DNA from: Runella sp. SP2
Lineage (GTDB): Bacteria > Bacteroidota > Bacteroidia > Cytophagales > Spirosomataceae
NCBI RefSeq assembly: GCF_003711225.1
Contig: NZ_CP031030.1
Coordinates: forward strand, 6,189,501 to 6,253,500
Direction of reading: 5' to 3'
Length of the DNA stretch: 64,000 nt
In this document: positions 51,122-60,538 of the stretch, one piece after another
Layout: every line of letters begins with the position of its first letter
Numbering within the stretch: position 1 is the first letter of the stretch
Notes under the pieces: model-generated
Told to the model about the DNA's origin: nothing
What the model saw: the letters and a program-made list of their open reading frames with translations, nothing else
The model's database searches: none
Program-made: the position numbers and the translations under genes

Positions 51122-52582
51122 ATGAAAAGACTTTTTTCTTCTTTCCGATACAAAGCCGCTTTGGCGGCGGTGATGCTGAGTGTTTCGGCTTGCACCGACA
51201 AATTTGACGAAATGAATACCAATCCCAACGCTCCTGCCACGGCAACGGCCGACCTGTTTTTGCCGCACGGCATTCAGAGTGCAGTAGATGTTTATTGGGG
51301 TGGTTCGTTGGGAATGGACATTGGTAACTTGATTTCGCAGTATTGGGCTCGCATCCAATACACCGACATTGACCAGTATTCTATCTCAAGCAGTGTGTAT
51401 AGTGATGCTTGGCAGACATTCCACATCGAGGCCCTGGCCGACTACCAACGTATTTATAAGATGGGAGCGGAGATTAAAAACCCTAATTACCAAGCTGTGG
51501 CCATCATTATGCGTTCTTGGGTGTTTTCATTATTGACGGATATTTACGGAGATATTCCATATTCTAAGTCGCTTCAAGGGCTGGAAGGTGAGTTGCAACC
51601 TGCGTACGACACCCAAAAAGACGTGTACGCGGGTTTAATCAAAGACCTCAAAACGGCTAACGACATGATTGATGCAACTGACAGAACCAAGGCGATTGCG
51701 GGTGATATTTTGTTTGCCAATGATCTTACCAAATGGAAAAAATTTGCCAATTCCTTGAGCCTTCGCTTGTTGAATCGGATGTTGAGCAAAACCGACGCAG
51801 CCATTGATGTAAAGGCGGAAATCAACCGAATTTTGAGCGACCCTGCTAAGTACCCAGTAATTGGCTCAGTGTCGGAGAATATTCAGTTAAATTACATCGA
51901 CGCAACAAACAACAACAACCCGATTAACCAAAACCGCAAAACGCGCGACGACCACCGCATAAGTGCTACATTGGTGACAAAATTGGCGGCCTTGAAAGAT
52001 GCGCGCTTGGCGGTGTATGCCGACAAACCTGCCGATGGAGGAGATTATAAAGGCGTACCAAACGGGCTGTCGAATGCCGATGCCAATGCATTAGGCTTAT
52101 CGAAAACGTCGAAAGTTGGAGCGTTTTTTGTGAGCGCGACAGCACCAGGCGTAATCATGTCTTATGCAGAATTGTTGTTTATCAAAGCCGAAATGGCCTA
52201 CAAAGGTATCACAGCTGCGGGCGACGTGGCTACTAACTATACCAATGCCATTACGGCTTCGCATAGCCAATATAAACTTACCGTGGGGGCTAACTACTTA
52301 GCCGCCAACGCGCTTAAATCAGGAACTGATGGTTACAAACAAATCATGGAACAAAAATGGATTGCGTTGTTTGGTCAAGGAATAGAGTCATGGACAGAGT
52401 TTCGTCGTACGGGCATTCCTGAATTAAAGCCATCAGTAATCAACGTAAACGGTGGCGTTATTCCAACGCGTTTGCCCTATCCAGGTTCGGAAGAATCGCT
52501 GAATTATACCAATTTTAGTGCGGCGTTGAAAGCTCAGGGAGGCGTCAACGACATGAAGCTGAAACTTTGGTTTGCCAAGTAA
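51122..52582 (+). CDS. SusD-like nutrient-binding lipoprotein (second type)
   Basis: This 486-aa lipoprotein has a leader with lipid Cys C24 (LSVSACTDKF) and belongs to the shorter SusD-like branch marked by DEMNTNPNAPATATADLFL, YQAVAIIMRSWVFSLLTDIYGDIPYS in parts, and a C-terminal EQKWIALFGQGIESWTEFRR in two parts. It lies at the cell surface on top of the SusC barrel encoded upstream. Ligand unknown. A terminator follows at 52608. Confidence 0.92.
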   Translation: MKRLFSSFRYKAALAAVMLSVSACTDKFDEMNTNPNAPATATADLFLPHGIQSAVDVYWGGSLGMDIGNLISQYWARIQYTDIDQYSISSSVYSDAWQTFHIEALADYQRIYKMGAEIKNPNYQAVAIIMRSWVFSLLTDIYGDIPYSKSLQGLEGELQPAYDTQKDVYAGLIKDLKTANDMIDATDRTKAIAGDILFANDLTKWKKFANSLSLRLLNRMLSKTDAAIDVKAEINRILSDPAKYPVIGSVSENIQLNYIDATNNNNPINQNRKTRDDHRISATLVTKLAALKDARLAVYADKPADGGDYKGVPNGLSNADANALGLSKTSKVGAFFVSATAPGVIMSYAELLFIKAEMAYKGITAAGDVATNYTNAITASHSQYKLTVGANYLAANALKSGTDGYKQIMEQKWIALFGQGIESWTEFRRTGIPELKPSVINVNGGVIPTRLPYPGSEESLNYTNFSAALKAQGGVNDMKLKLWFAK

Positions 52583-52607
52583 GTGATTCATACATACATT
52601 GTTCTCT

Positions 52608-52643
52608 CCAAAAACCCCAGCTCTTTAGGTTGTGGGTTTTTGG
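52608..52643 (+). terminator. Terminator-like hairpin after the second susD
   Basis: CCAAAAACCC (52608-52617) and GGGTTTTTGG (52634-52643), 16-nt loop. No T run follows. Confidence 0.5.
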
Positions 52644-52710
52644 CAATTTGCTGATAATTAGGTTTTTTTGATTGTTCACTTGTTTCTCAATAAACTATTT
52701 AACCATTCCC

Positions 52711-53970
52711 ATGAAATACCTTTTCCGTTCCACCCTTTCTGCCTGTTTGGCGGCGGCGACTTTTACCGTTTCGGCACAAGATGACGCAGCTTTGCTAAAA
52801 AAAGCAAAAAAAATCCACGACAAAGCTTTTACGCTAGATACGCACGCCGACACGCCGATGCTGCTGGCCCGCGGAGGATTTGACATCACCAAAGACAACG
52901 ACGCCCGCACGACCAACAGCAAAGTGGATTATCCACGCATGGTTCGTGGTGGCTTAGATGCCATCTTTTTTGCGGTGTATTTGGGGCAAGGTCCACGCAC
53001 GCCCGAAGGCCACGAAACGGCTAAAAAACGGGCATTGGAGATTTTTGATGCGGTTCATACCTCGCTAAAAAATACGAGCTCAATGGCCGCCTTGGCTACA
53101 ACGCCCGAAGAGGCCATTAAGATTGGTAAAACGGGTAAACGCGCGATTTTTATTGGGGTAGAAAACGGCTACACCATCGGTCACGACTTGGGTATGCTGC
53201 AAAAATTTTACGATTTGGGCACGCGTTATATGACGCTTTGTCATTCGAGCAACAACGACATCTGTGATTCGTCCACCGATCCAAAAGGGGCGGAATACCA
53301 AGGGTTGAGCCCGTTGGGTGAGCAAGTAGTGAAAGAAATGAACCGCTTAGGGATGATTATTGACGTATCGCACGTGTCAGACTCTACTTTTTACGATGTC
53401 GTTCGCCTGTCGAAAGTGCCCGTGGTAGCGACGCACTCAGGAGCTAAGGCTATTTGTAATCACCCTCGTAACCTCACCGACGATATGCTAAAAGCATTGG
53501 CTAAAAACGGCGGTGTTGTTCAACTCAACTTGTTGAGCGATTACGTTAAAACCATTCCTCCAAGTGCCGAAAGAGAAGCGGCGATGAAGGCATTATATAC
53601 CAAATACAACATCAAAGATCGTCGTGGAATGATGACCTTGCCCGAAGCTGAACAACAAAAAGCCCGTGCCGATTTTATGGAGTTGAACAAAAAATACCCT
53701 GTTCAGTTGGCTACGGTCAAAGATGCCATTGATCACATCGACCACATGGTGAAGCTCATCGGTATCGACCACGTAGGAATGGGTGCCGACTTCGACGGTG
53801 GTGGCGCTTTGGCCGACTGCTTCGACGTAAGTCAATACGAAAACATGACCATCGAACTTGTGCGTCGCGGCTATTCAAAAAAAGACATTGAGAAAATTTG
53901 GAGCGGCAATTTCTTCCGCGTGATGAAAGCCGTAGAAAAAGGCAAAACGGGCGAAGTGAGCCTGAAATAA
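52711..53970 (+). CDS. Membrane dipeptidase (M19 family)
   Basis: This 419-aa zinc dipeptidase has a signal peptide (to about A22, VSAQD). Metal and active-site motifs of renal dipeptidase are present: TLDTHADTPM (HxD), FIGVENGYTIG (bridging Glu), IDVSHVSDST, VVATHSGAKAICNHPRNL and IGIDHVGMGADFDGG. It cleaves dipeptides, including some with D-residues, in the periplasm. ATG 52711 begins a normal leader; the frame is open further upstream. It may use peptides delivered by the SusC/SusD pair just before it, from which it is separated by a terminator-like hairpin. Confidence 0.92.
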   Translation: MKYLFRSTLSACLAAATFTVSAQDDAALLKKAKKIHDKAFTLDTHADTPMLLARGGFDITKDNDARTTNSKVDYPRMVRGGLDAIFFAVYLGQGPRTPEGHETAKKRALEIFDAVHTSLKNTSSMAALATTPEEAIKIGKTGKRAIFIGVENGYTIGHDLGMLQKFYDLGTRYMTLCHSSNNDICDSSTDPKGAEYQGLSPLGEQVVKEMNRLGMIIDVSHVSDSTFYDVVRLSKVPVVATHSGAKAICNHPRNLTDDMLKALAKNGGVVQLNLLSDYVKTIPPSAEREAAMKALYTKYNIKDRRGMMTLPEAEQQKARADFMELNKKYPVQLATVKDAIDHIDHMVKLIGIDHVGMGADFDGGGALADCFDVSQYENMTIELVRRGYSKKDIEKIWSGNFFRVMKAVEKGKTGEVSLK

Positions 53971-53997
53971 AAGTAAGTGAGACAACAACGAAAATGA

Positions 53998-54030
53998 AAA
54001 GAGTCGGGCAGTTGCTCGACTCTTTTTTTG
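53998..54030 (+). terminator. Intrinsic terminator of the dipeptidase gene
   Basis: AGAGTCG (54000-54006) and CGACTCT (54017-54023), followed by seven T. Confidence 0.75.
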
Positions 54031-54042
54031 TAAAATAAACCC

Positions 54043-54076
54043 ACCTTCCCGAAAGTTTTAAAACTTTCGGGAAGGT
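54043..54076. repeat. 34-bp perfect palindrome
   Basis: ACCTTCCCGAAAGTTTT (54043-54059) joined directly to its complement (54060-54076). It belongs to the same word family as hairpins at 14510 and 35491 (CGAAAG/CTTTCG arms). Confidence 0.6.
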
Positions 54077-54122
54077 AGTGGCATAATTTTTTGCTATTAT
54101 TGATACTTACCAACGACGATTA

Positions 54123-55334
54123 ATGATGCTGCCTATGTTGTTTTTACGTTCAAAATTACCCCAATTTGTTTTCCTTTTTCTCTTGATAATCGGCTCCTTT
54201 GCTGTTCATAGTCAGTCACTTTCTGGGATTAAATTGCCTTCTTTTTCTGAAGACACCCTGAACCGTGTCTCGATGCGAGGAATGTTCTCGCAACTTAATA
54301 ACACGGCCACCATCAGCGACTGTAAAACGGGGAAAATTGTGCACGTTTTGCCCCAAAAAGCCTATAAAGACCTCATGGAGGCGTACCAAGAAGTGAAACA
54401 AACGGGTGAAAATAGAATGTACGTCGAAATACAAGGGTATTTTAATGACAATCGTTCTGAAAAACTCATTGTTGAAGAACTGCGTTTTTACGAAAATACC
54501 TCGGTTTGCCCTTCAGTTGCCAAATCTTACATTGCCCGTATGAAGGCTGACTTTGTCGAATATGGTGAAATGACCGTCGGTTGGGGGATTAAACTGGGTA
54601 TTGCGGCGCTGATACTTATTTTGGGATTTGGGCTGATTAATTTTTTAGATAAACCGCTCAAGTCGTTTATTGACAAACGCAGTACCATCGATCCCTCCGT
54701 CAAGAGCTTTTTAAAGAGTTTGTTATTTATCAGCCTCCGAATTACGCTCATTATGATTGCGGGTGGTTTTTTAGGGATTCGGGTGACGGGGATTGTGGCC
54801 CTGTTTAGTGCGGCTACGTTGGCCATTGGTTTTGCCCTGCAGGGGAGTTTATCCAATTTTGCGGGAGGCTTTATCATCTTGTTGATGAAGCAATTTAAGG
54901 TGGGAGAAAAAATCACCGCCCAAGGCTACACGGGGCAAGTGCGTGATATTTTGATGTTTAATACCGTTTTGGATACGGGTGATGGCCGTCGGGTGATGAT
55001 TCCTAACGGACCACTGCTCAACAGTACCATTATTAATCATACCCGAGCGGGATACGAAAAACGGGTACTGAAGATTTTTACCACTTCTGACGTAGATACG
55101 GAGCACCTAAAAGCCATTATTTTGGACCAAATGGGCACCCTTAACGATGAAACATTGAAGCTTGCCCCCGATGTAAAAGTAACCGATTGGAACGGCGACC
55201 GCCTCGAAATCACCTTGTCGTACCAAACACCTGCGGCACTGAGCGGAGGGGTTTATGAAAAGGTCATTCAACAAATGAACAACCGCCTGCGTGCAGAGGG
55301 AATCAAACTATATCCTTCCATGACTACGACCTAG
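54123..55334 (+). CDS. MscS-family mechanosensitive channel
   Basis: This 403-aa protein has a signal peptide (about 1-27), a periplasmic domain of about 110 residues with two Cys, and then the MscS core: helices at about 150-170 and 185-215, a pore-like helix GFALQGSLSNFAGGFIILLMKQF with the Gly/Ala pattern, and the beta domain (VRDILMFNTVLDTGDGRRVMIPNGPLLNSTIINH in parts) with VMIPNGPL. The last residues MTTT are encoded by DNA shared with a toxin-antitoxin remnant, so the original C-terminus may have been cut. Such channels release solutes on osmotic down-shock. Confidence 0.88.
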   Translation: MMLPMLFLRSKLPQFVFLFLLIIGSFAVHSQSLSGIKLPSFSEDTLNRVSMRGMFSQLNNTATISDCKTGKIVHVLPQKAYKDLMEAYQEVKQTGENRMYVEIQGYFNDNRSEKLIVEELRFYENTSVCPSVAKSYIARMKADFVEYGEMTVGWGIKLGIAALILILGFGLINFLDKPLKSFIDKRSTIDPSVKSFLKSLLFISLRITLIMIAGGFLGIRVTGIVALFSAATLAIGFALQGSLSNFAGGFIILLMKQFKVGEKITAQGYTGQVRDILMFNTVLDTGDGRRVMIPNGPLLNSTIINHTRAGYEKRVLKIFTTSDVDTEHLKAIILDQMGTLNDETLKLAPDVKVTDWNGDRLEITLSYQTPAALSGGVYEKVIQQMNNRLRAEGIKLYPSMTTT

Positions 55335-55492
55335 TCGCTATCAAAACACTTTTTGATTATTTGGAAGTCAGTTCATTAGATAATTCTTTGGAAGGTTTTC
55401 CTACAGTGACGCGTAACCAAGCTGAGGCTGTTATCGAGCTGGCAGCCAATTTGTTATATAACTCTACGCATCACTATGAAGCTGCTGCTTGA
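55331..55492 (+). pseudogene. DUF433 antitoxin remnant (C-terminal half)
   Basis: The frame reads LVAIKTLFDYLEVSS, SLEGFPTVTRNQAEAV and IELAANLL, the conserved C-terminal half of DUF433 proteins (KTLFDYLE...GFPTVTR), and stops at TGA 55490-55492. The N-terminal half and a start codon are missing, and the frame runs straight into the 3' end of the MscS gene, one base out of phase with its stop. A deletion that joined the two is the simplest explanation. DUF433 proteins are antitoxins of DUF5615 PIN-like toxins. Confidence 0.65.
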
Positions 55493-55514
55493 CGAAAATA
55501 TTGACGTGCGCATA
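55476..55514 (+). pseudogene. DUF5615 PIN-like toxin remnant (first 12-13 codons)
   Basis: ATG 55476 opens MKLLLDENIDVRI, the typical first strand and acidic residues of DUF5615/PIN-like toxins, overlapping the antitoxin end by 17 bp in the usual way. After this the frame loses all similarity (GVVFRLVVIAS...), so the toxin has been deleted. Only the junction remains. Confidence 0.6.
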
Positions 55515-55578
55515 GGGGTGGTATTTCGGTTAGTTGTCATAGCTTCAAAACAGTCAATTAAAAACGTTTCGAACAGCT

Positions 55579-56292
55579 ATGAAAAAGTCATTAGTCATCT
55601 TTTTGTTTGCGCTTCTTGCCTCTCTCCAATCGTGTGTTTTTATTTCAGAAGGCACACTTACGCCCCTTGATCCTACGTCCCAAACTTTCAATCTCCGCGA
55701 TTTTGACCAGCTCGAAATGGGCAATGCCTTTGACATCCACGTCCGCCAGTCGGGGCAGTTCAGCATTTCGGTGCGGGGCGACCGCCGCGACGTTCAAGAT
55801 TTGGACGTGTATGTTGACCGCTCAGGTAAGTTGGTGATGAAATACCGAAACTGGCGCGTTCGCCGCTACGACATGGAAGTGGACATTACGATGCCTACCC
55901 TTACCGAAGTGGATTTCTCGGGAGCTACAACTTCTACCATCGAGGGTTTTACCAACGGCCGTACGCTCGACGTCGAACTATCGGGCGCCTCGAAGTCGGT
56001 GATTGATAGCGATTGGGACCGTGTTAATGTGGATTTGTCGGGTGCCTCTAATCTTACTTTGCTTGGGCAAGGGCTTACAATTGCGGGCGAGTTGTCAGGA
56101 GCTTCACGCTTGGATGCCTTCGACTATCCCGTTGATAACGTCGATTTAGATCTTTCGGGAGGAAGCAACGCCCGTGTATTGGTGGGCAAAACCTTGAGAG
56201 TCAACGCCAGCGGAGGAAGTACATTGCGCTACCGTGGCACGCCCGAATTGCGCTCCAATATTTCGGGTGGAAGCACCGTAAAGCCAGATTAA
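55579..56292 (+). CDS. DUF2807 (GIN-domain) lipoprotein
   Basis: This 237-aa lipoprotein has a leader with C19 (SLQSCVF) and a right-handed beta-helix-like GIN domain of the DUF2807 family: FDQLEMGNAFDIHVRQSG at the start and then short repeats with DLSGASN, LSGASRL, DLSGGSNA, NASGGSTL and ISGGSTV, one per coil. The family is common in Bacteroidota and is thought to be surface or periplasmic; its role is unknown. It follows the toxin-antitoxin remnant by 65 bp and precedes ileS. Confidence 0.88.
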   Translation: MKKSLVIFLFALLASLQSCVFISEGTLTPLDPTSQTFNLRDFDQLEMGNAFDIHVRQSGQFSISVRGDRRDVQDLDVYVDRSGKLVMKYRNWRVRRYDMEVDITMPTLTEVDFSGATTSTIEGFTNGRTLDVELSGASKSVIDSDWDRVNVDLSGASNLTLLGQGLTIAGELSGASRLDAFDYPVDNVDLDLSGGSNARVLVGKTLRVNASGGSTLRYRGTPELRSNISGGSTVKPD

Positions 56293-56327
56293 GCCAAAAA
56301 ATTCCTACCTTTGTGGTTCTTAATTGA

Positions 56328-56402
56328 AGCCGTTATCGGTTATCGGTTATCAGTTATCCGTAGAATATGCGGTTTACTATTAACGGCTAACGGTTAACGG
56401 CA
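56328..56402. repeat. GTTATC/GTTAAC repeat tract before ileS
   Basis: Tandem CGGTTAT and TAACGG words: GCCGTTATCGGTTATCGG on the left and TTAACGGCTAACGGTTAACG on the right can fold back on each other around 56365. The tract ends 19 bp before the ileS ATG. Confidence 0.5.
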
Positions 56403-56420
56403 ATTTAAAAAAATTGCCCA

Positions 56421-59400
56421 ATGAACTACAAAGAGTATAAAGGTCTGGACTACGCGCAGGTAGGGAAAGAAATCCTGCAGTTCTGGAAAGAAAATCAAAT
56501 ATTCGAAAAATCAGTCGAAGTACGGGAAGGGTCGCCGTCATTTACGTTTTACGAAGGGCCACCATCGGCCAACGGGACGCCTGGGATTCACCACGTAATG
56601 GCCCGTACCATCAAAGATATTTTCTGCCGCTACAAAACCCTTCAAGGCTACCAAGTGAAGCGTAAAGGGGGCTGGGATACGCACGGCCTGCCGATTGAGC
56701 TTCAAGTAGAAAAAGAATTGGGCATTCGCAAAGACGACATTGGGGTAAAAATCAGCATCGAAGACTACAACAAAAAGTGCCGCGAGGCCGTCATGCGTTT
56801 TACCGATTTGTGGCTCACCATGACCGAAAAAATGGGGTATTGGGTGGACATGGACGACCCGTACGTGACCTACAAAAACGACTACATCGAAACGCTTTGG
56901 TGGTTGCTCAAGCAGCTCTACGACCAGGGGCTTTTGTACAAAGGTTATACCATTCAGCCTTATTCTCCAGCGGCGGGTACGGGGCTTAGTTCGCACGAGT
57001 TGAACCAGCCTGGTACGTATAAAGACGTAAAAGACACCACCATCGTTGCCCAGTTTAAAGTAAAATTGACGGGTAAATCGGCCTATTTGTTTGACACAGC
57101 CGACAGCGATGAAGTGTACATTCTAGCATGGACGACGACGCCTTGGACGCTTCCTGCAAACTCCGCCTTGACCGTAGGAAAAGACATTATGTACGTCCTT
57201 ATCAAAACCTTTAATCCATATACTTTTTTGCCCATCAATGTGGTGTTAGCAAAAGATTTGGTGGGGAAATATTTCTCGGAAAAAGGCAAAGACGGCGATT
57301 TTGTAGCCTATAAAGACGGCGACAAAGTGATTCCGTGGTCGGTATTGATGGAGTTTAAAGGTGAACACCTCGAAGACATTCAGTACGAGCAATTGTTGCC
57401 TTACGTGCAGCCGCTCCAAGATGCCGACAAAGCTTTCCGCGTTATTTTGGGCGATTTCGTCACGACCGAAGACGGTACGGGGGTAGTGCATACCTCTCCT
57501 ACTTTTGGCGCGGATGACTTCCGCGTGGCGAAAGCCAACGGCGTACCTGCCATCATGGTGCGCGACGAAAGCGGCAAAGAAGTACCTATCGTTGACCGTC
57601 AAGGGCGTTTTGTCAAAGAAGTCGGCGAATTTGGTGGGCGTTTTGTCAAAGAAGAATACTACTCGACCGAAGAACGCAACGAGCCTGATTTCCGCCCGAC
57701 GGATGTGCTTATCGCCATCAAATTGAAAGAAGAAAATCGTGCCTTTAAAGTGGAAAAATACGAGCACCCTTACCCACACTGCTGGCGTACGGACAAGCCT
57801 GTGTTGTACTACCCACTCGATAGCTGGTTTATTGCTACGACCAAGAAAAAAGACCGCTTGGTAGAACTCAACAAAACCATCAATTGGAATCCTGAAAGCA
57901 CAGGAACGGGGCGTTTTGGAAACTGGCTCGAAAACCTTGTGGACTGGAACCTTAGCCGTAGCCGCTACTGGGGTACGCCTCTGCCGATTTGGCGCAGCGA
58001 AACGGGCGAAGAAGCTTGCATCGGTTCGGTAGAAGAGCTAACCAATGAACTCCAAAAGGCGATTGATAGCGGCGCACTTAGCCCTGAGCAACAAGCCAAG
58101 AATGAGTCGTTTCTGCAATCAAAAGGCACGGAAGCCTTTGATTTGCACCGCCCCTACGTGGACGAAATCTTTTTGGTATCGGCCTCGGGCAAAGTGATGT
58201 TTCGTGAGCCTGACCTCATCGACGTGTGGTTTGACTCGGGAGCGATGCCGTATGCGCAGTTCCACTTCCCGTTTGAAAACCTCGACAAGTATCCACAAAG
58301 CATGGGCGGTACGGCAAGCGATAGCAAAACGTCGTTCCCTGCCGACTTCATCTCCGAAGGAGTTGACCAAACGCGCGGTTGGTTTTTTACCCTCCATGCC
58401 ATCGCTGGATTGCTGTTTGACTCGGTTTCGTTTGAAAACGTTGTTTCGACGGGCTTGGTGTTGGACAAAAACGGCAATAAAATGTCGAAACGTTTGGGCA
58501 ATGCCATCGACCCGTTTGATACCATTGATAAATACGGCCCCGATGCGACGCGCTGGTACATGATTACCAATGCTGAGCCGTGGGACAACCTCAAGTTTAA
58601 CCTCGACGGTATCGCCGAAGTACAGCGGAAATTCTTTGGAACGCTGTTCAATACCTATAATTTCTTTGCTTTGTACGCCAATCTCGACGGCTACAAAGTA
58701 GAACAGTTTAACCGCGTTCCGCGCGAACAATTGAGCGAGCTTGACCGCTGGATTATTTCAAAGGTCTATACCCTTGTGAAAAACGTGGGTGAGCAGTTTG
58801 ATGGATACAATCCTACAAAAGCGGGGCGCTTGATTCAAGATTTTGTGTGCGACGACCTTTCTAACTGGTACGTTCGTCTCAATCGCCGCCGTTTTTGGCA
58901 AGGAGAAATGACCGATGACAAGCGCGCTGCGTACGAAACCCTCCAACATTGTTTGGCGGCAGTGGCGCAGTTGATGTCGCCGATTGCGCCTTTCTTTGCC
59001 GATTGGCTCTATCGTAATCTAACCGACCACGTACGTGTTGAATCAATCGAAAAAAATACGCCGTTCAAACACGAATCGGTGCATTTTACTGAATGGCATA
59101 CGTACGACGAGTTCTGGGTAGATGCCGAGTTGGAGCAATCAATGCAATTGGCGCAAGACATTTGTTCGTTGGTACACTCGTTGCGGAAAGGGCACAAAAT
59201 AAAGGTGCGCCAGCCGTTGACCAAAGTGTTGATTCCTGTTTTGAGCGACAAAGTTCGGGAGCAAATTGAGCACGTAGCACCTATCATCATGAGCGAGGTC
59301 AACGTTAAAAGCGTTGAGTTTGTGAGCGATGATTCGGGCATTTTGAAAAAGAAAATCAAGCCAAACTTCAAGGCACTTGGGCCTAAGTACGGCAAAAATA

Positions 59401-59873
59401 TGAAGGCAGTGGGCGAAGTAATCAACGCCATGAATGAAGAGCAAATCCGCGAAATCGAAAGAAACGGAAAAGTGACTCTTACTGGCGGTGATACGACGTT
59501 TGAGATTCTTTTGGCAGAAATCGAAATCTTGACCGAAGACGTACCAGGTTGGTTGGTCGCAAGCCAAGGCAGCCTCACCGTGGCGCTTGACGTGACCATC
59601 ACCGAGGAATTGCGCCGTGAAGGAATTGCGCGTGACGTAGTAAACCGCATCCAAAACCTCCGTAAAGACAGTGGTTTTGAAGTAACGGACAAAATCGCTA
59701 TTCAGTTGGAAAACAACAACGAAGAGCTTGCCGACGCCGTTGAGACCAACAAAAACTACATCTGTCAAGAAGTCCAAGCCGTTCAACTCGACCTCGTTGC
59801 TGACCTCAATGGCAGTGCTTCCGAAATCGAAATGGACGAGTTTTTACTCAAAGTGAAGATTGAAGTAGTGTAA
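56421..59873 (+). CDS. ileS: Isoleucyl-tRNA synthetase
   Basis: This 1150-aa class-I synthetase charges tRNA-Ile. The HIGH-like motif is GIHH (55-58) within PPSANGTPGIHHVMAR; the editing CP1 domain has AWTTTPWTLPAN and TGVVHTSPTFGADD; the WFDSGAMPYAQ zinc-near motif and KMSKR (687-691) follow; the anticodon-binding domain fills the C-terminal third. The protein is about 200 residues longer than the E. coli enzyme, like the eukaryote-type form common in Bacteroidota. No T-box is seen upstream; the leader is the GTTAAC/GTTATC tract. Confidence 0.97.
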   Translation: MNYKEYKGLDYAQVGKEILQFWKENQIFEKSVEVREGSPSFTFYEGPPSANGTPGIHHVMARTIKDIFCRYKTLQGYQVKRKGGWDTHGLPIELQVEKELGIRKDDIGVKISIEDYNKKCREAVMRFTDLWLTMTEKMGYWVDMDDPYVTYKNDYIETLWWLLKQLYDQGLLYKGYTIQPYSPAAGTGLSSHELNQPGTYKDVKDTTIVAQFKVKLTGKSAYLFDTADSDEVYILAWTTTPWTLPANSALTVGKDIMYVLIKTFNPYTFLPINVVLAKDLVGKYFSEKGKDGDFVAYKDGDKVIPWSVLMEFKGEHLEDIQYEQLLPYVQPLQDADKAFRVILGDFVTTEDGTGVVHTSPTFGADDFRVAKANGVPAIMVRDESGKEVPIVDRQGRFVKEVGEFGGRFVKEEYYSTEERNEPDFRPTDVLIAIKLKEENRAFKVEKYEHPYPHCWRTDKPVLYYPLDSWFIATTKKKDRLVELNKTINWNPESTGTGRFGNWLENLVDWNLSRSRYWGTPLPIWRSETGEEACIGSVEELTNELQKAIDSGALSPEQQAKNESFLQSKGTEAFDLHRPYVDEIFLVSASGKVMFREPDLIDVWFDSGAMPYAQFHFPFENLDKYPQSMGGTASDSKTSFPADFISEGVDQTRGWFFTLHAIAGLLFDSVSFENVVSTGLVLDKNGNKMSKRLGNAIDPFDTIDKYGPDATRWYMITNAEPWDNLKFNLDGIAEVQRKFFGTLFNTYNFFALYANLDGYKVEQFNRVPREQLSELDRWIISKVYTLVKNVGEQFDGYNPTKAGRLIQDFVCDDLSNWYVRLNRRRFWQGEMTDDKRAAYETLQHCLAAVAQLMSPIAPFFADWLYRNLTDHVRVESIEKNTPFKHESVHFTEWHTYDEFWVDAELEQSMQLAQDICSLVHSLRKGHKIKVRQPLTKVLIPVLSDKVREQIEHVAPIIMSEVNVKSVEFVSDDSGILKKKIKPNFKALGPKYGKNMKAVGEVINAMNEEQIREIERNGKVTLTGGDTTFEILLAEIEILTEDVPGWLVASQGSLTVALDVTITEELRREGIARDVVNRIQNLRKDSGFEVTDKIAIQLENNNEELADAVETNKNYICQEVQAVQLDLVADLNGSASEIEMDEFLLKVKIEVV

Positions 59874-59879
59874 TTCGTT

Positions 59880-59915
59880 AATTGCGTTCGGGTGATAGCC
59901 CGAACGCAATTCTTT
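59880..59915. terminator. Bidirectional terminator between ileS and the FMN-reductase gene
   Basis: AATTGCGTTCGGG (59880-59892), loop TGATAG, CCCGAACGCAATT (59899-59911), then TCTTT. It lies between convergent genes. Confidence 0.75.
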
Positions 59916-60438
59916 AAAATTTAACCAATAATTCGGCTTGTTCGCGGAGAAGTTTATTGATGAGTGGGTCAATGACTTCCCCATCGACAAAATTCTTTTT
60001 CATAAACGGAATTTTGACCCGCTGGGCAAGTACGTGCATTCCCAAATAGCTAAAGACGTCGATTAAGTGGCTCAGTGCCAAAGCCGACCCTTGCACGCCA
60101 TCCGAAATTCCGACCAACGCTGCCTTCTTGTGAAGCAGCTCGCTAGGGTAGCCAAGCCCGTCGATAAATACTTTGAGCGCCCCAGGAAAAGAACCGTTGT
60201 ACTCGGGGACGATGAAAACATATTTATCAGATTCCTTCATTAGTTGGCGATATACATTAAAAGACTCATTTTTGCCGTTGTTTTCGTATAAAGCCGATCG
60301 AATGAAATCATCGGGTAGGTCTGCAATATCTAAAATCTGACTTTCGGTATGGAGTTCAGAGAGCAGCTTTTGGTAAAAAATAGCCACCTGCTTCGATTTA
60401 GAACGGCGGCGATTTGTACCTACAACAATGGTAATCAT
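59914..60438 (-). CDS. NADPH-dependent FMN reductase family protein
   Basis: This 174-aa flavoprotein has the flavodoxin-like fold of the FMN-reductase/SsuE/chromate-reductase group: ITIVVGTNRRRSKSKQVA binds the FMN phosphate, VFIVPEYNGSFPGALKVFIDG in two parts is the family's PEYN(G/R)S loop, and KKAALVGISDGVQGS follows. Length is typical. It acts in the cytosol. It is convergent with ileS and divergent from the KDPG aldolase gene, 100 bp away, so it is monocistronic. Confidence 0.88.
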   Translation of the reverse strand: MITIVVGTNRRRSKSKQVAIFYQKLLSELHTESQILDIADLPDDFIRSALYENNGKNESFNVYRQLMKESDKYVFIVPEYNGSFPGALKVFIDGLGYPSELLHKKAALVGISDGVQGSALALSHLIDVFSYLGMHVLAQRVKIPFMKKNFVDGEVIDPLINKLLREQAELLVKF

Positions 60439-60538
60439 AGAGTTTTGGAGAAAATATTTTTAAATGTAACTCAAAACTTACCGTAAATTGTTCTGAAAAA
60501 GTTAACCAAATTGCGATTTCTCAAAAAACTATCTACAC

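Noticed and set aside
55476..55670. 64-codon frame starting at the toxin ATG
   Set aside because: Only the first 12-13 codons match the toxin; the rest is unrelated and overlaps the DUF2807 gene in another frame.
59009..59786. Two long minus-strand frames inside ileS
   Set aside because: Antisense shadows of the synthetase gene.
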